NCBI GenBank assembly: GCA_035236585.1
Contig: CP141130.1
Span: 79,989,944-80,053,943 of the forward strand
Origin: Warburgia ugandensis
Taxonomy: Eukaryota > Streptophyta > Magnoliopsida > Canellales > Canellaceae
DNA: 64,000 nucleotides
Direction of reading: 5' to 3'
Shown: in pieces, positions 49,288 through 61,538 of the stretch
How the letters are laid out: each line of letters opens with the position of its first letter
How positions within the stretch are numbered: the first letter of the stretch is position 1
Translations under genes and position numbers: made by a program
The notes under the pieces: generated by a model
The model's input: the letters and a program-made list of their open reading frames with translations, nothing else
What the model was told of the DNA's origin: nothing
Databases searched by the model: none

Positions 49288-50832
49288 TGTTGATGTTTAA
49301 CCGCAAGTGCACGAGTTATTGTAGTGTAGCTTATGCAAGTACGGGTGGGTCAATCCCACGAAGACTTGACTTAAAAAGTAGGAATTTTAATAAAATTTAA
49401 TTATCTAAAATTAAAAAAAATCACTAAAAATCACTGAAATTATTGAATTTATAATCAAAGATCATGTCCAATAGATTTACATAATTTTCAGTTCCTAAAG
49501 AAAACAAACAACATCAAATAACAAGAAAAAACTACTTCCCTAGATCAATCTCTATCAAAATCTTTAAGTCTGGTAGTCTAAAAGTTGATCCGACTTTTCA
49601 AATGTCTTAATCACATCCTTGATTAGTGATCCACTGGTTAGATTTGATAGATTCTTCAAAATGATCAAGATCTGGGCTAATTTGTATTTTTGATATTTGG
49701 ACGACTCATATTGATTTTTGGATTTCATATTGAAGATCGGAGACGTTGATTATCTCTAAGGATTTCCTAATATTGACTATGTAAAAATTATTTGAATTCA
49801 AATGAGAAACGAATGAGAAATTGTGGATTCTTGGTTGATTAAGGCTAACCCGTTGATTGGTTAGGCCTTAATTGATCTGGTAGAGATTAGACAGTTCCTG
49901 GATAAGAAAAATACGGATAAAACAAAATCAGGATAAACTAAGACACAGATGGAATTAAAAAGCAAACACAGATGTAATTAACCAGGAAGAACAGAATTGT
50001 AATTGCTTTTAAATAGGGAGGCAAAACTGGAATTTAGTAAAAAAATCGGGTGTGTGTTTAGAAAAACTAGACGAAGGCAGTCTTGGGACGAACGGAGAAG
50101 AAGAGAGATGGGGTGTGCAATGCTGGAAGAAAGAGAAGAGATGGTTAGAACGGAGAAGGAGAGGATAAGAACGTGAGAGAAGGAGAAGAGATAGAGGGGA
50201 GAAGAAAGAGTGGGGAAGAATAGAGGAGAATATAAAAGAGAATGGGAAGAGGGGGAGAGGAAGAGGAAGAGGAAGAAGAGAAGAGAAGAGAAGAGGAGGA
50301 AGAAAAGTGGGATGTGTGAATGAGAAAGGGAAAAGGAGAGAAGCAAAAAGGAGAAAAATAAGGATGGAAAGAGAAAAGAAAGGAAAGAGGGAGTGGGAAA
50401 GGAAAGAAAAATAAAGGAAAAAGAGAAAAAGGAGAAGGAAAAGAAAGAAGTGGGGGAGGGGTTTCTTTTTTGTCCATAATTTCCAATTGAGCTCCTTTAT
50501 TGTTTAGAAAATTATTTCATCCATCTTCATGGGTGATCTGATCCATCCATTGCACTTTAAGATGATCTGCACCGTTAACTTTTAATTGTATCCATCAACA
50601 CCTCTTTTGGTTAATCTGCAAAAGAAAAGATTAAATCAGAATCATCTAAACTGTATATTAATCATCTAATGAGCTCTAATGATCATCTGACTGTTGATTT
50701 TAAAAAATTAAGATTTGGATGGTCAATTGGAGTTAAATTCAAAATCAAGTTAAGTTTTGCAAAATTGAACGGTTAGATGATCTAATTGAATGCTAAATTA
50801 GGGGTATTTTGACCAAAATTAAACACTTAACA
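49288..50832 (+). mobile_element. Solo-LTR-like insertion, about 1545 bp, inside the copia 5' LTR
   Basis: The segment separates two halves of the LTR that are contiguous in the 3' LTR. It begins tgttgatgtttaaccgcaag and ends cttaaca, so it has TG...CA termini like an LTR. The opening (ccgcaagtgcacgagtt ... ggtcaatcccacgaagact) is a motif I associate with plant LTR-retrotransposon LTRs. No internal protein region and no second LTR. The candidate target repeats gcaga and agaga match poorly. Confidence 0.65.
50090..50460 (+). repeat. Polypurine tract of about 370 bp
   Basis: Nearly uninterrupted A/G mixture (gaagaagagagatgg ... aagaagtgggggagggg) within the solo-LTR-like insertion. The long opposite-strand frames it creates (Ser/Phe/Pro-rich) are artefacts of composition. 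Confidence 0.9.
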
Positions 50833-53800
50833 AGAGAAGAGCCAACATTTCAAATAAGGTGGGCTAATGGGTCAAGCATTCATCCAGATTTTTCTCCATT
50901 CTTCATTGATGGTGCCTAACTTAAGCTGGATTGTCAAAAGGAGATGCCCAATTCCACCAACGCATATGAACCTAATCTTTACCAACCACACTTTTTGGGA
51001 CTTATAAATAAGACCCCCTCTTCTCATTTGTTATCATCCAAAGGCAGTAGAGTACAACTGCAGAGATAGATAGAAAGAGCTCAGTTTAGAACTTGAGAGC
51101 ACAGAGAGGAGGAATTGTAAGAGAGAAATACAATGTGTGAGAAAAGAAGCAGTAGCCTCCTCCATTGTAACTTATCAATCTTATAGTAAAGAAGCTGCAA
51201 CAGCCCGTGGACATAGACAAGTTTGTGTTGAACCACGTAAAACTCCAGTGTTCTCTATATGTGTGTGATCCTTTTACTCCAACAACTGGTATCAGAGCCC
51301 GATAGCAGTCACCGAAGCTATTTGAATCCAACCGCGGTGATAGAATTTGCTAATTCTGTCTCAGTATGAGTTCTCCTTTGATAGGGCTTTAGATAAAGAG
51401 AAGATAGAAAAGTTCGATGACACCAATTTCAGTTTCTGGAAGATGCAAATTGAAGACTACCTATATCAGAAGGATATTCACTTGCCATTGGAAAGAAAGC
51501 CAAAAGGCATGGATATTTTTGAGTGGACGTTGCTTGATTGAAAAGCACTTGGCACCATAAGATTGACATTATCAAAGTCCGTGGCATTCAAAATAAAAAA
51601 CGAGAAGACCACCACATCTCTTATGGCAGCCCTATCAAGCATGTATGAATAGCTGTCTGCAGCAAATAAGGTACATTTGATCAAACGACTCTTTAATTTG
51701 CAAATGCCTAAAGGTGGGAGTTTTAGAAGGCACATGAACAATTTCAATGAAGTGACTGATCAACTAGCTTCAATTGAGATCACTTTCAGTGATGAAATCT
51801 GTGCTTTGCTAATTCTTAGCCAGTCGCCAAAAAGTTGGAAAGGCATAGTTACTACAATCAGTAGTTCCATAGGAAACTCAAAATTAAAATTTGACGAGGT
51901 TGTTAGCATGATTTTGACAGAAGAAATTAGGATGCAGTCATGTGAACCTTCCAGTTTAGGGTTAGCTTTGAACATTGACAGCAGAAGCAAAAGTTCTAAA
52001 AGAGGAAATGGTTATGATAGATCACATAGCCGCAACAAAACAAAGAGCAAGGGGCCTCAATCCAAAAATTCCAATAGATCCCAGAACTTGAAAAATATAG
52101 AGTGTTGGAATTGTAGGAAGATAGGACACTACAAAAATCAATGCAAGTGTCCAAAGAAAGAGACAAAGGTAAAGGTAGAGGCAAATGTTACTTCCACCGT
52201 TGGAGGAGATGATGCGTTGATACGCTCTTTGGAAAGCAAATAAGCATCTTGGGTGTTAGACTTTGGAGCATCGTTCCATGTTACTTCATAGAAAGAACTC
52301 TTTGAGAGGTATATCCTTGGAAACATTGGAAGGTATACCTTGGTGATGACCAACCTTGTGCCATTGTTGGTAAAGGTATTGTGAAGATTAAGTTGGTCTA
52401 TATGGGAGTTGAAGGATGTTAGGCATATTCCCGACCTAAGAAAGAACTTAATCTCAGTAGGGCAGTTGGTTAGTGAAGGCTACACCACGATCTTTCTTAG
52501 TGATGATTAGAAGATTTCAAAAGGTGCAATGACGATTGCTCGAGGTAAGAAGAGAGGCACTCTTTATATGACAACACAGGAGTGCTTTTCTATTGCAGTT
52601 GCAGCAGGAAACGAAAATCCCAATCTATGGCACTAGAGACTCTACCACATGAGTGAGAAAGGGATGAAGATTATGCACTCAAAGGGAAAACTTCTAGGTC
52701 TACAGTTAGTAGAGATTGACAAGTGTGAAGATTACATACTTCGAAAGCAAAAGAGGGTTAGCTTTCAGACAAGTGGCAGAACCCAAAAGAATGATAGGCT
52801 AGAGCTTGATCACTCTGATGTTTGGGGACCAACGACCGTCTCATCCATTGGTGGGAAACACTACTTTGTGACTTTCATTGATGATTACTCTAGAAAGGTA
52901 TGGGTTTACTTTTTAAAGCATAAGTATGAAGTGTTTGACACTTTCAGGAGATGGAAAGCTATGGTTGAAAATGAGACAGGTCTGAAGATCAAAAAGCTTA
53001 GAACCGATGATGGTGGCAAATATGAAGACACCAGATTCAAGAAGTTCTGCTATGAGCACAGGATCAAAATGGAAAGAACTGCGCCAGGTACACCTCAACA
53101 CAATGGTGTAGCTAAGCGTATGAACCTAACGTTGACAGAAAGAGCCACAAGCATTCATATACAATCAGGTCTACCAAAGCAATTTTGGGCAGAAGCAGTC
53201 AACACAGCAGCTTACATGATCAATCAAGGCCCATCGGTTCCATTGGAACACAAAATACCAGAGGAGGTATGGAGCGGAAAAGAGGTAAAACTCTCACATC
53301 TAAGAGTTTTTTGCTTTTTAGCATACATGCATATCAGTGATCAAGGCAGAAATAAGCTTGATCCCAAATCTAAGAAATGCACCTTCATCAGCTATGGCGA
53401 GGATGAGTTTAGCTACCGCATTTGGGATGAAGAAAACAAGAAGGTAATCCGTAGCAGAGATGCGATCTTCAACGAAAAGGTGATGTACAAAGAAAAGAAC
53501 ATCACATATCACAATGACTCAGTAGAGAGTGATTTTGAATATGTGGACATTGATGATATTTCATAATCTCCAACAACAGAAGATAATCCTATAGAGTTCT
53601 ATTCAGAAGAGCCTGTGGCACAAAGCAATATTCAAGAGAACGATGCACTGCAATCACCTGCTGCATCCCCACAACCTAGGAGATTAGAATGGCCTCATGT
53701 ACCTAACAGAAAGTACATGAACAATGTGCCATAATCATCTGCTGCAGCTTCACAACTTAGAAAATCAGAACAACCTCATGTACTTCTCATGTACCCAATA

Positions 53801-55459
53801 GAAAGTACATGAATTATCTGCTTCTTTCAAATGGAGGATAACCTAAGTACTATGATGAAGCATGTCAGGTAGATGATGCTAGCCAGTGGGAGCTAGCCAT
53901 GAAAGACAAGATGAAGTCTCTCACCTCCAACGGGACTTCGGACTTAGTCGAGTTACCTAAGGGGAAAAAGGCACTTCACAACAAATGGGTGTACATAACC
54001 AAAAAGGAGAATGACGGTTCAAAGAGGTACAAAGCTAGTCTAGTAGCCAAAGGAGTCTAGCAAAAGGAAAGAATTGACTACACAAACATTTTTTCTCCAG
54101 TTGTAAAGCTTACAACCATCAAATCGATGCTGAGTATAGTTGCAGCAGAAAATATTCATCTAAAGCAACTAGATGCAAAGACTGCATTTCTTCACGATGA
54201 CTTAAAAGAAGAAATATACATGTACCATCCTGAAGGATTCTTAGTAGAAGCCAAAGAGGATCATGTTTGCCAACTAAAGAAAATATTGTATGGGTTGAAA
54301 CAAGCTTCAAGGCAGTGGTACAGAAAGTTCGGTCAGTTCATGCGCAAGAATAGTTTTCAGATGTGTAATGCTAATCATTGTTGTTATGTTAAGAGGTACA
54401 AGTCAAGTTATATCATACTGCTCCTTTATATTGATGACATGTTAGTTGCAGGCTCTAATATGGCCGATATCAAAAATTTTAAGCAACAATTGTCGAAGGA
54501 ATTTGAAATGAAAGACTTAGGCCCTGCAAATCAGATTCTCGAGATGAGGATCACCAGAGATAAGCAACAAGGAATATTGCAGTTATCTTATGTAGAGTAT
54601 ATTAATCATGGTCTACAGAGATTCTCCATGGATAAAGCCAAGCTAGTGTCCTCACCCTTGGCAAATCATTTTCATCTATCCAAGGAATAGTCTTCCAAAA
54701 CAAATGATGAGAAAAACTTCATGGTAAAGTTTCCTTATGCCTCAGCCATTGGAAGTCTCATGTATGCCATGGTTTGCACTAGGCTAGACATTGGGCAAGC
54801 AGTGGGAGTCATCAGCAGATTCAAGTCAAATCCAGGGAAGTCTCATTGGGAAGCAGTGAGGTGGATTTTATGGTACTTACAAGGCATAGTTGACAAGTGC
54901 TTAACATATTGGAAATCAAATTTGAAGATTCAAGGTTTTGTAGATGCTAATTTTGCTAGTGATTTGATGGCAGAAGAAGCAGCACTGGTTATGTGTTTAC
55001 AGTTGGTACAACAGTAGTTAGTTGGATGTCACAAGTACAGAGGATTGTTACTCTATCCACTACAAAAGCTGAGTATGTAGCTGTAACAGAAGCCAGTAAG
55101 GAAATGATTTAGCTTCCAGGTTTGTTAACTGAGCTGGGATTGAAACAAGAGAAAAATGTTTTTTACAGTGATAGTCAAAGTGCAATTCTTCTTGCAAAGA
55201 ACTCTGCATACCATGCCAGAACTAAGCATATTAGTGTTCGCTACCACTTCATCATATCTCTATTGGAGGATGAAGTCTTAGACTTAAAAAAGATCCCAGG
55301 CAATAAGAATCTAGCAAATATGTTAACAAAGATGATGATTGTCGACAAACTGAAGCTATGTTCAACTTCAGTTGGCCTCCAAGAATGATGACACCAGAAA
55401 GAGCTGCTGCAGTGATCGAGGTGTAAAGACAAATTGAAATCAATCTTCAAGTGGGAAAT

Positions 55460-55738
55460 TGTTGGTCAATAAGAGTGGGCAAACAAGACAACATTTCAAA
55501 TGAGGTGGGTTGATGGGTCAAGCAACCATCCAGATTTTTTCTCATTTCTTCATTGACGGTGCCTAACTTAGGCTGGATTGTCAAAAAGAGGTGCCCAATT
55601 CCACCAACCCATATGAACCTAATCTTTACCAACCCCACTTTTTGGAGCTTATAAATAAGACCCCCTCTTCTCATTTGTAATCATTCAAAGGCAGTAGAGT
55701 ACAACTGCAGAGATAGATAAAAAGAGCTTAGTTTAGAG

Positions 55739-55833
<95 letters not shown>

Positions 55834-55971
55834 AGGGAGTAGCCTCCTCCATTGTAACTTATCAATCTCATAGTAAAGAAGCTGCAGCAGCCCGTGGACG
55901 TAGACAAGTTTGTGTCGAACCACATAAAACTTCGGTGTTCTCTATATGTGTATGATCCTTTTGCTCCAACA
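55460..55971 (+). repeat. 3' LTR of the copia element
   Basis: 512 bp starting tgttggtcaataagagtggg and ending ttttgctccaaca. It contains a (GA)n expansion of about 88 bp that the 5' LTR lacks. Confidence 0.92.
55742..55830. repeat. (GA)n microsatellite in the copia 3' LTR
   Basis: About 44 GA units. The matching site in the 5' LTR (about 51095-51150) holds only short GA-rich words. Confidence 0.97.
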
Positions 55972-56489
55972 CATACAAGAGGAAAGGTTGTAGAAGTGCT
56001 CATTTTTCGTGTTACTACCTTGGCCTACCCTTAACTGTTGAAAGGCTAAGCGTTAGCCATTAGGAGCTGGTAGCACAAAGAATCCAATCTAATTGAGCTT
56101 GCTAATTGGAAAAGGAGAATCCTTTCATAAGGTGATATCTTACGCTCATCAAGGCATCCATGGCTAATCCTTCAGTGCTAATTACAAGTTCTAAATATAA
56201 TGTAAAATTGCAAAGAGACTTCTTAAACCTGCAACGATATCATCCTAAAGACGCATGCAACGGGAAGAAGTGGCATTTAGAAGTTTTGCTGACTTTACAT
56301 TCAAGTTTCGGCATAACATAGCTTGCATTGTCTTTTCGCACTTAGGTGTATAGTGTGCTGTTGGTAGTGATTTTACTATGGTGCTACAAATTCAAAAGCT
56401 GATCCTAAGTAATCGTTGTTGTTCATTGGAGTCCAAAGGAACCACTTCATTAGGATTAGGGAATTGCTGTGAACGGAATTATTTGATAA
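55972..56489. other. Intergenic, nothing recognised
   Basis: No supported feature. Confidence 0.5.
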
Positions 56490-57230
56490 ATCTCTCACCT
56501 ACATAAATTAATCCCAAGAGGACAGAATGGGCCTAGCATCTATTATCTTTGCATGAAAGAAGGGGAAAATCTGAACCATCTTTTTCTATCCTGCCCCTTT
56601 GTGTACAAGTCTGGAACAGTATTCTATACAAGTTTAGCGTGAGGGGGTCACTATCAGACAAATTTGAAAACCTTGCACTGCAATACTGAGGTCCGAAGTA
56701 GAATATAAGGAGCAAGATTTTATGAAACTTATCTTTCATCCCTACTACACAAGGTGCTTTTAAAGTCAGTTAAAAGTGATAATAGAAGTCGCTTAATAAA
56801 CGACTTCTATCAAGCCAACTTAGAAAATCAATAACTTTTAAAGTTGTTTAAGCAAACTACTTTAAAAATCAAGGATCTTTGAAGTTGTTTAGGACTAAAT
56901 GATTTCAAATGTTTGTGACTTTTGAAGTCGTTTATTTCTAACCAACTTATAAAATATTTACAAAGTCAGCAGTGAATATAACGATTTCTTTGTGCCAACT
57001 TTTAAAGCCTCGTGTGTAGTAGTGCTTGGTACTATGTGGATTATTTGGTGGAAGAAGAATCGGGTTTGTTTTAACCACAAAGTAAGATTTGAAGAGGTTT
57101 TCTTTTCCTACATTCAAGAACAACTAATAATCTTTCGGATGAGTTGGCCAAGGAAAGTGTTGCACTTATTCTATTAGGATGAGATGGCCTTAAGATCGGT
57201 TACTTCATCTCAAGATTGATACTCTTGAGC
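56490..57230 (+). pseudogene. L1-type LINE fragment (zf-RVT region), split by an insertion
   Basis: Near 56526-56610 a frame reads GPSIYYLCMKEGENLNHLFL + SCPF, the zinc-binding Cys/His block. Near 57015-57130 another reads LGTMWIIWWKKNRVCFNHKV, the expected continuation. Between them 56760-56995 carries unrelated AT-rich sequence. Decayed; no RT upstream. Confidence 0.65.
56760..56995. mobile_element. Putative small DNA element inserted in the LINE
   Basis: About 235 bp rich in inverted words (gaagtcgcttaataaacgacttc-like pairs; aaagttgttt/aagtcgttta) that interrupts the zf-RVT frame. The style resembles CACTA subterminal repeats. Termini and target duplication are not resolved. Confidence 0.35.
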
Positions 57231-57775
57231 ATGTAGGCCATACCATGTACCTTCAGTTTTTAGTCTTTTGGAAATAATGTACTGTCAATCACCTCTATCT
57301 GTTTTGTACTCACCACAAGAGGGCTATTCTCCCTCTATCTGTTTTGTCGTCATGCTTGATAGTACAAATAGTGTCACTACATTTGAAGCCAGCAATGTTA
57401 GCCCTTCGCCAACAAATGAGCATATATATTGAGACAATCACTCAATGCTTCTTGTATCTTCTTTTAGTGACTTCAAGTTTTGATGGATTGCACTTTAAAA
57501 GTAGGAAAATGATTAATTAGCTCCCATAATCTTCTAAATGACCCCATTCAGAAAGTTTATTTGTTTATGAAGCACCAAAATGATTTCTTCTACTTGGAAT
57601 GTCATTTCATCATTTTCAATCCCAGAGATTGTAAAATATAACCACACTAATGGTAGAATTATGATCTTAAAAGATGAACAAGGTAAATAAATATTGTCTG
57701 TGTTTATTCTAATAGACATTGTTTGTGTTTAGTTTGAGAATTTGTTTTCTTCTTTCCTTTTTTTTTTGGGTTCTC
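57231..57775. other. Intergenic, nothing recognised
   Basis: A short duplicated phrase (ctccctctatctgttttgt) occurs near 57290 and 57332. Confidence 0.5.
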
Positions 57776-57792
57776 ACTTGTTTTTAAAGCAT

Positions 57793-57973
57793 GAAGGAGA
57801 GCATTAACGCAATGGTAAAAATTGTCGTCGTGTAACCTTGGCATTACGAGTTCAAACCGTAAAAATAGCCTCCTGTAAAAATACAAGGTAAAGTTCCATA
57901 ATATAAACCCCTACGGTCCCACCTTTTACCAAACTTACGTGAATGGAAACTTTGTGCAGCGAGGCTGACCTTT
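57793..57973 (+). mobile_element. Au-like SINE, diverged, with 17-bp target duplication
   Basis: gaaggagagcattaacgcaa, tggtaaaaattgtcgtcgtg, a B-box remnant (acgagttcaaaccgt) and gaaactttgtgcagcgagg. Flanks acttgtttttaaagcat (57776-57792) and acttgttttcaaaacat (57974-57990) match at 15 of 17 positions. Confidence 0.88.
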
Positions 57974-57990
57974 ACTTGTTTTCAAAACAT

Positions 57991-59370
57991 CTTGCATTAA
58001 TTACTCTGAGGCATATGTACCTCTCTTAATGGATAAGAATAGGCTCTGAGCCAGAATCCGCCGTATCCGTTGTCTCGAGATCTTCCCTTTTGGAGAAGCA
58101 ATTAGCACATAGCATATCAGTACACGTCTCCCTTCTTTCCCAAACACAAAGCTAAAAGGCAAAATCCACGATCCCCTACCTAGTCTATACATAGTCAACA
58201 AGAAGAAGTGTTTTACCCACTTAAATAAACAGAAGAAGAAGAAGAAGAAGCCGCATGCCTCTTTTTAGGAAGAAGTCATAGTTACATTATCTTCTGGGAA
58301 TGCTAGAGTAGAGCGCAGCAGCACCAAAGTAATGGCGCAACTCTTTTACCTTTTCATGATGGCCTACATATCATTGAACAATGCCAGATCTCTGACATGC
58401 CTAGCTTTGGATACTTAATGGCCCGAAAATCATGCCAAAAAGGCACTTCTTGTATACATAATATGGGCATTATGTATATTTTCAAAGGGAGGCGAGTCAG
58501 ATGAATGGTATCAATATGAGACTCATCACAGAAAAGTCACAGAAAAATGAAGTTGCACCACTAAAGTGGGGTTGTCCTGCTGTACTATAGCTCCTTTTTC
58601 TTAGTTAGGGAACATTATTGAAGGCCTCTTTTACTCAGTCCAACTTTCTATAGCCATGGGAGATTATTTCTATATTCTTTTATGTTTTGATAATAGCAAT
58701 CCTCTTTTTATTTTACACTTTCTAGGCTGATGGTTGATGCCTTTTGGGGGGATGAACCTCCTAGCCAGCATATTTCCTAATGGAAACATGAATGTCGATA
58801 TCATCTCGTCTAGTTTTGTTCATTGTATGCGAGCATTTGGTTGTGGGTGTGGGGTTGGCTGGTGTACTCTTTTCCCAAGTTGGCTCCTTCGGAATGTGTA
58901 AAAGGCCCCAAAAGAATTCTCATGTGGAATCCTCTTTCGGCCTCCATTCCCTACCCTCTTTATAAGAATTTGCCTGGGGAAATGAAACCAAAGGAGAGCT
59001 TTGCTCTCTACCGTAAGCTTTACTGTATAGTTTACATTAGGACCACACCTTCTAGACTCACATAATTGATGTCTCATTTCTGATCTCTGGCTGCTAGTGG
59101 CACATGTACAAGGAAGGAGGTGGGGAGGGAATGTGTCGAAAAGAGTATTTTGATATATATTTTTATCATTCAACCCACGGATTTTACACAGTTACAGTCA
59201 TTCACAGCGTCTTTACGTTGGCGTTTAACGCCTACCCCCACAGCATCCTCTCATAAAAATGACCACAAGAAAGGAGCATTGGGATTCTTTTCATGGCTCA
59301 GGTCCTGTTGGGACGCCATTGTCTCTAGCCAATCCACCTTTCGGTTCCTTTTGCCTCTCTGAACACGTTT
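57991..59370. other. Intergenic, nothing recognised; (AAG)n near 58231-58250
   Basis: Frames on both strands at 58820-59360 overlap each other and carry no domain I recognise. Confidence 0.5.
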
Positions 59371-59379
59371 TTTATCTTC

Positions 59380-60110
59380 ACCATTAGATCCGTCAGGTTC
59401 CAGTTTAGATGGATTTGGATCACTTATCTAGAGTCCCCTGTCACCTGTTATTTGTCGAATTTAAGATCAATAGCTGAGTCAATTCCTCTCCATTCAGCAT
59501 AACTATTAGAATGTTCGCCCAAAAGTTTAGAAAATGCTGCAATAAGAAATGAACCAGACAGTCTCTAAGAACGCCACCAGCACCTGAAAGGCCTTATTAG
59601 CCAGAGCTGATCCGTCAAAGCTTATTTGGACAAAGCCTTCGGAGGCTGGATCCCATTTTTACGTTTAAATATGACTGCACAACTGTTTTTACTGTTCATG
59701 TCTTCAAAACTGTAGAATATGAAGATGTCTCGATATGAAGCAAGAAGCTGGTTGCACTTGGTTTGCTTGCTCAGTAGTCAAAACCACGGATGTAATCCAA
59801 ATTGAAGAGAGGGTTTGTTGCTGTCCTGCATTCCTGGCCATAGAATTGGGAGTAACGATTCTATAGTTGGAAGGTTAGCCATGCTTTGACAGCTTCAGTA
59901 ATAACATATTACAGGAATGCCCAAAACAATACAAAGTCTAGCTCAAAGAGGCTTAACCTGACAACAATCAAGCAATATATGATATGATATTTCTGCTTGT
60001 TCCAGAGAGAAGGGACGGATGTTGGGATAGTGGTCATTCCGATGAAAATAAGAGCTTGTTGGCAATGAACCGAGAAGAAGAGTCCATAGAAAATGTTTCC
60101 CAACCACATG
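59380..60110 (-). pseudogene. L1-type LINE 3' region: zf-RVT and RNase H-like remnants
   Basis: Minus strand: near 60060-59930 the frame reads LPTSSYFHRNDHYPNIRPFS + LEQAEISYHILLDCC (zf-RVT). Near 59655-59530 it reads WDPASEGFVQISFDGSALAN and then, in a shifted frame, GAGGVLRDC, the opening of the RVT_3 RNase H-like domain. Stops and a frameshift mark decay. A further frame upstream (60368-60117, ELFENAPPRGNDLRLKFIPS) may belong to the same LINE but I cannot place it. Confidence 0.65.
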
Positions 60111-60368
60111 ACTGTGCTATTGATTCACAGCAGAATTTTGAGCTACTTTGATAGCTAATTTAATAGAAACTAATTCACCAATAGGGTAGATCCATTTCAG
60201 TTCATCGGTTTCGTTAGCATAAGGTTGTATGGCTAAAATCTCTTCCACATTTAGGATTTCAACCTTACATTTTCTGAAAGTTTCATAAGGAATATGTATC
60301 GACGATGGAATGAACTTTAGCCTCAAGTCATTTCCTCGAGGGGGAGCATTTTCGAACAATTCAGCCAA

Positions 60369-61520
60369 GGTAGAAGCTGAGACCTAAGGATCCCACCATA
60401 ATTTTACAATTTTCCAGACCCATGCCTTCCCTGTTAAGTAGTAGAGCGTGGGTTGCTTTACATACAGTATTGACCATGGGACCGAAGATAGATATGTCAT
60501 CTTTAAGCATATGGTTTATAACAGAAGCTATCACGAAATTTTTTGAGGAACAGGGATTAAAATATATTGTTGTACTCTTTGTTTTGGAGCTCTTATATGC
60601 TATGTATTTGAGGGTGTAGATCAGTTCAAAATAACTATGGGTGTATTCAATTGGTCATCCACACTGCTTATCTTTTGGGCTACATCTTAGATAGGAGATC
60701 ACCAGAACCATCAAACGTGATCGTAGGGAAAAAGGAGAAGCCCCAAAAACTTCAAGAGAAACATGTAATAAAATCTCTGCAGATCTGATCGGCAGATCTG
60801 ATGTGTAAGATTATCCATGAGAGAAGATTTTTTAGTGTATTTGTACTCAACAAGTGGCATAAGATAGAATAGTTTAGATCACCAATCATATGTACTTTAA
60901 ATATACCTTTTTGATGTGTAGTTTGCTTCAATCTATATATAGGGTCCCAGTAGGTGTCGATGCTAGGGAGCGTGTGAAGAATTCCATGCCCTATTTTCAT
61001 GCATAATGAAACTTTTTTTATATATTTAATTAATTTATCACATTTAGAATGGCTTACGTGTACATAGGAGAGAGGTCAAATTTCATATCCATTAGATGCC
61101 TTTAACCTAAGTTCTTTGAATAAAAATTATGAGCATCCACTTTATCAATTTTTTCAAAGACTTAAAGCAAGTAGTTAGAATCATCCAAATGCATTGATTT
61201 CTAACTGGTTACTTATTTTTTGTATGGAGAACATGAAGAACAACTTAGATCTACCCCAGAAAAAATTTGTCATGCATGAAAAAGGATAGCGTGGACTTCT
61301 TCACATGCTCTTGAAGACTCCTACAAGTTTTATATGCCAAACATCGCAGCAGAACCTGTTTTGAATTCTCACCATGAAGAAAACAGCTTCTGAAGGAATG
61401 AGACCCTCATTTTGGTGTTTAGTGACTGATCATTTCAATACTGTAATTCTTTGCAGTGATGTTACCATTGAACCCTTTCCTTCCTACCTCCAAGATGGAA
61501 GATCAAAAAATTTTGTTGGC
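60369..61520. other. Intergenic, nothing recognised
   Basis: No supported feature. Confidence 0.5.
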
Positions 61521-61538
61521 ATTTGTAGAAAGTTGGTG

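Larger units (their letters stand above)
49264..51284 (+). repeat. 5' LTR of the copia element, interrupted
   Basis: Its first 24 bp (tattggtcaataagagtggg + caga) lie at 49264-49287 and the rest at 50833-51284. The bases between belong to a separate insertion. A TATA-like cttataaataag lies near 51000. Confidence 0.85.
49264..55971 (+). mobile_element. Ty1/copia LTR retrotransposon fossil with both LTRs; nested insertion in 5' LTR
   Basis: 5' LTR 49264-51284 (split by an insertion), 3' LTR 55460-55971 (TG...CA). A primer-binding site tggtatcagagc complementary to initiator tRNA-Met lies at 51287-51298, and a purine-rich tract sits just before the 3' LTR. Parts in copia order: gag with CCHC knuckle (about 51.3-52.2 kb), integrase (about 52.6-53.6 kb), reverse transcriptase (about 53.9-54.7 kb) and RNase H (about 54.7-55.4 kb). 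The integrase-before-RT order and the PBS define Copia. Flanks gatac and catac look like the target duplication. It is broken, with very roughly ten interruptions. LTR divergence counted by hand is about 8% over some 360 aligned bases, so it is not recent: several million years or more, depending on the rate. Confidence 0.93.

Noticed and set aside
49978-50486. Two overlapping minus-strand frames of 113-122 aa, Ser/Phe/Leu/Pro-rich
   Set aside because: They are the complement of a polypurine tract inside a repeat; no domain and extreme composition.
55681-56003. Frames over the 3' LTR of the copia element
   Set aside because: They are translations of a (GA)n/(CT)n run within an LTR.
58820-59362. 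Overlapping frames of 80-117 aa on both strands
   Set aside because: Mutually overlapping, no recognisable domain, no family resemblance.
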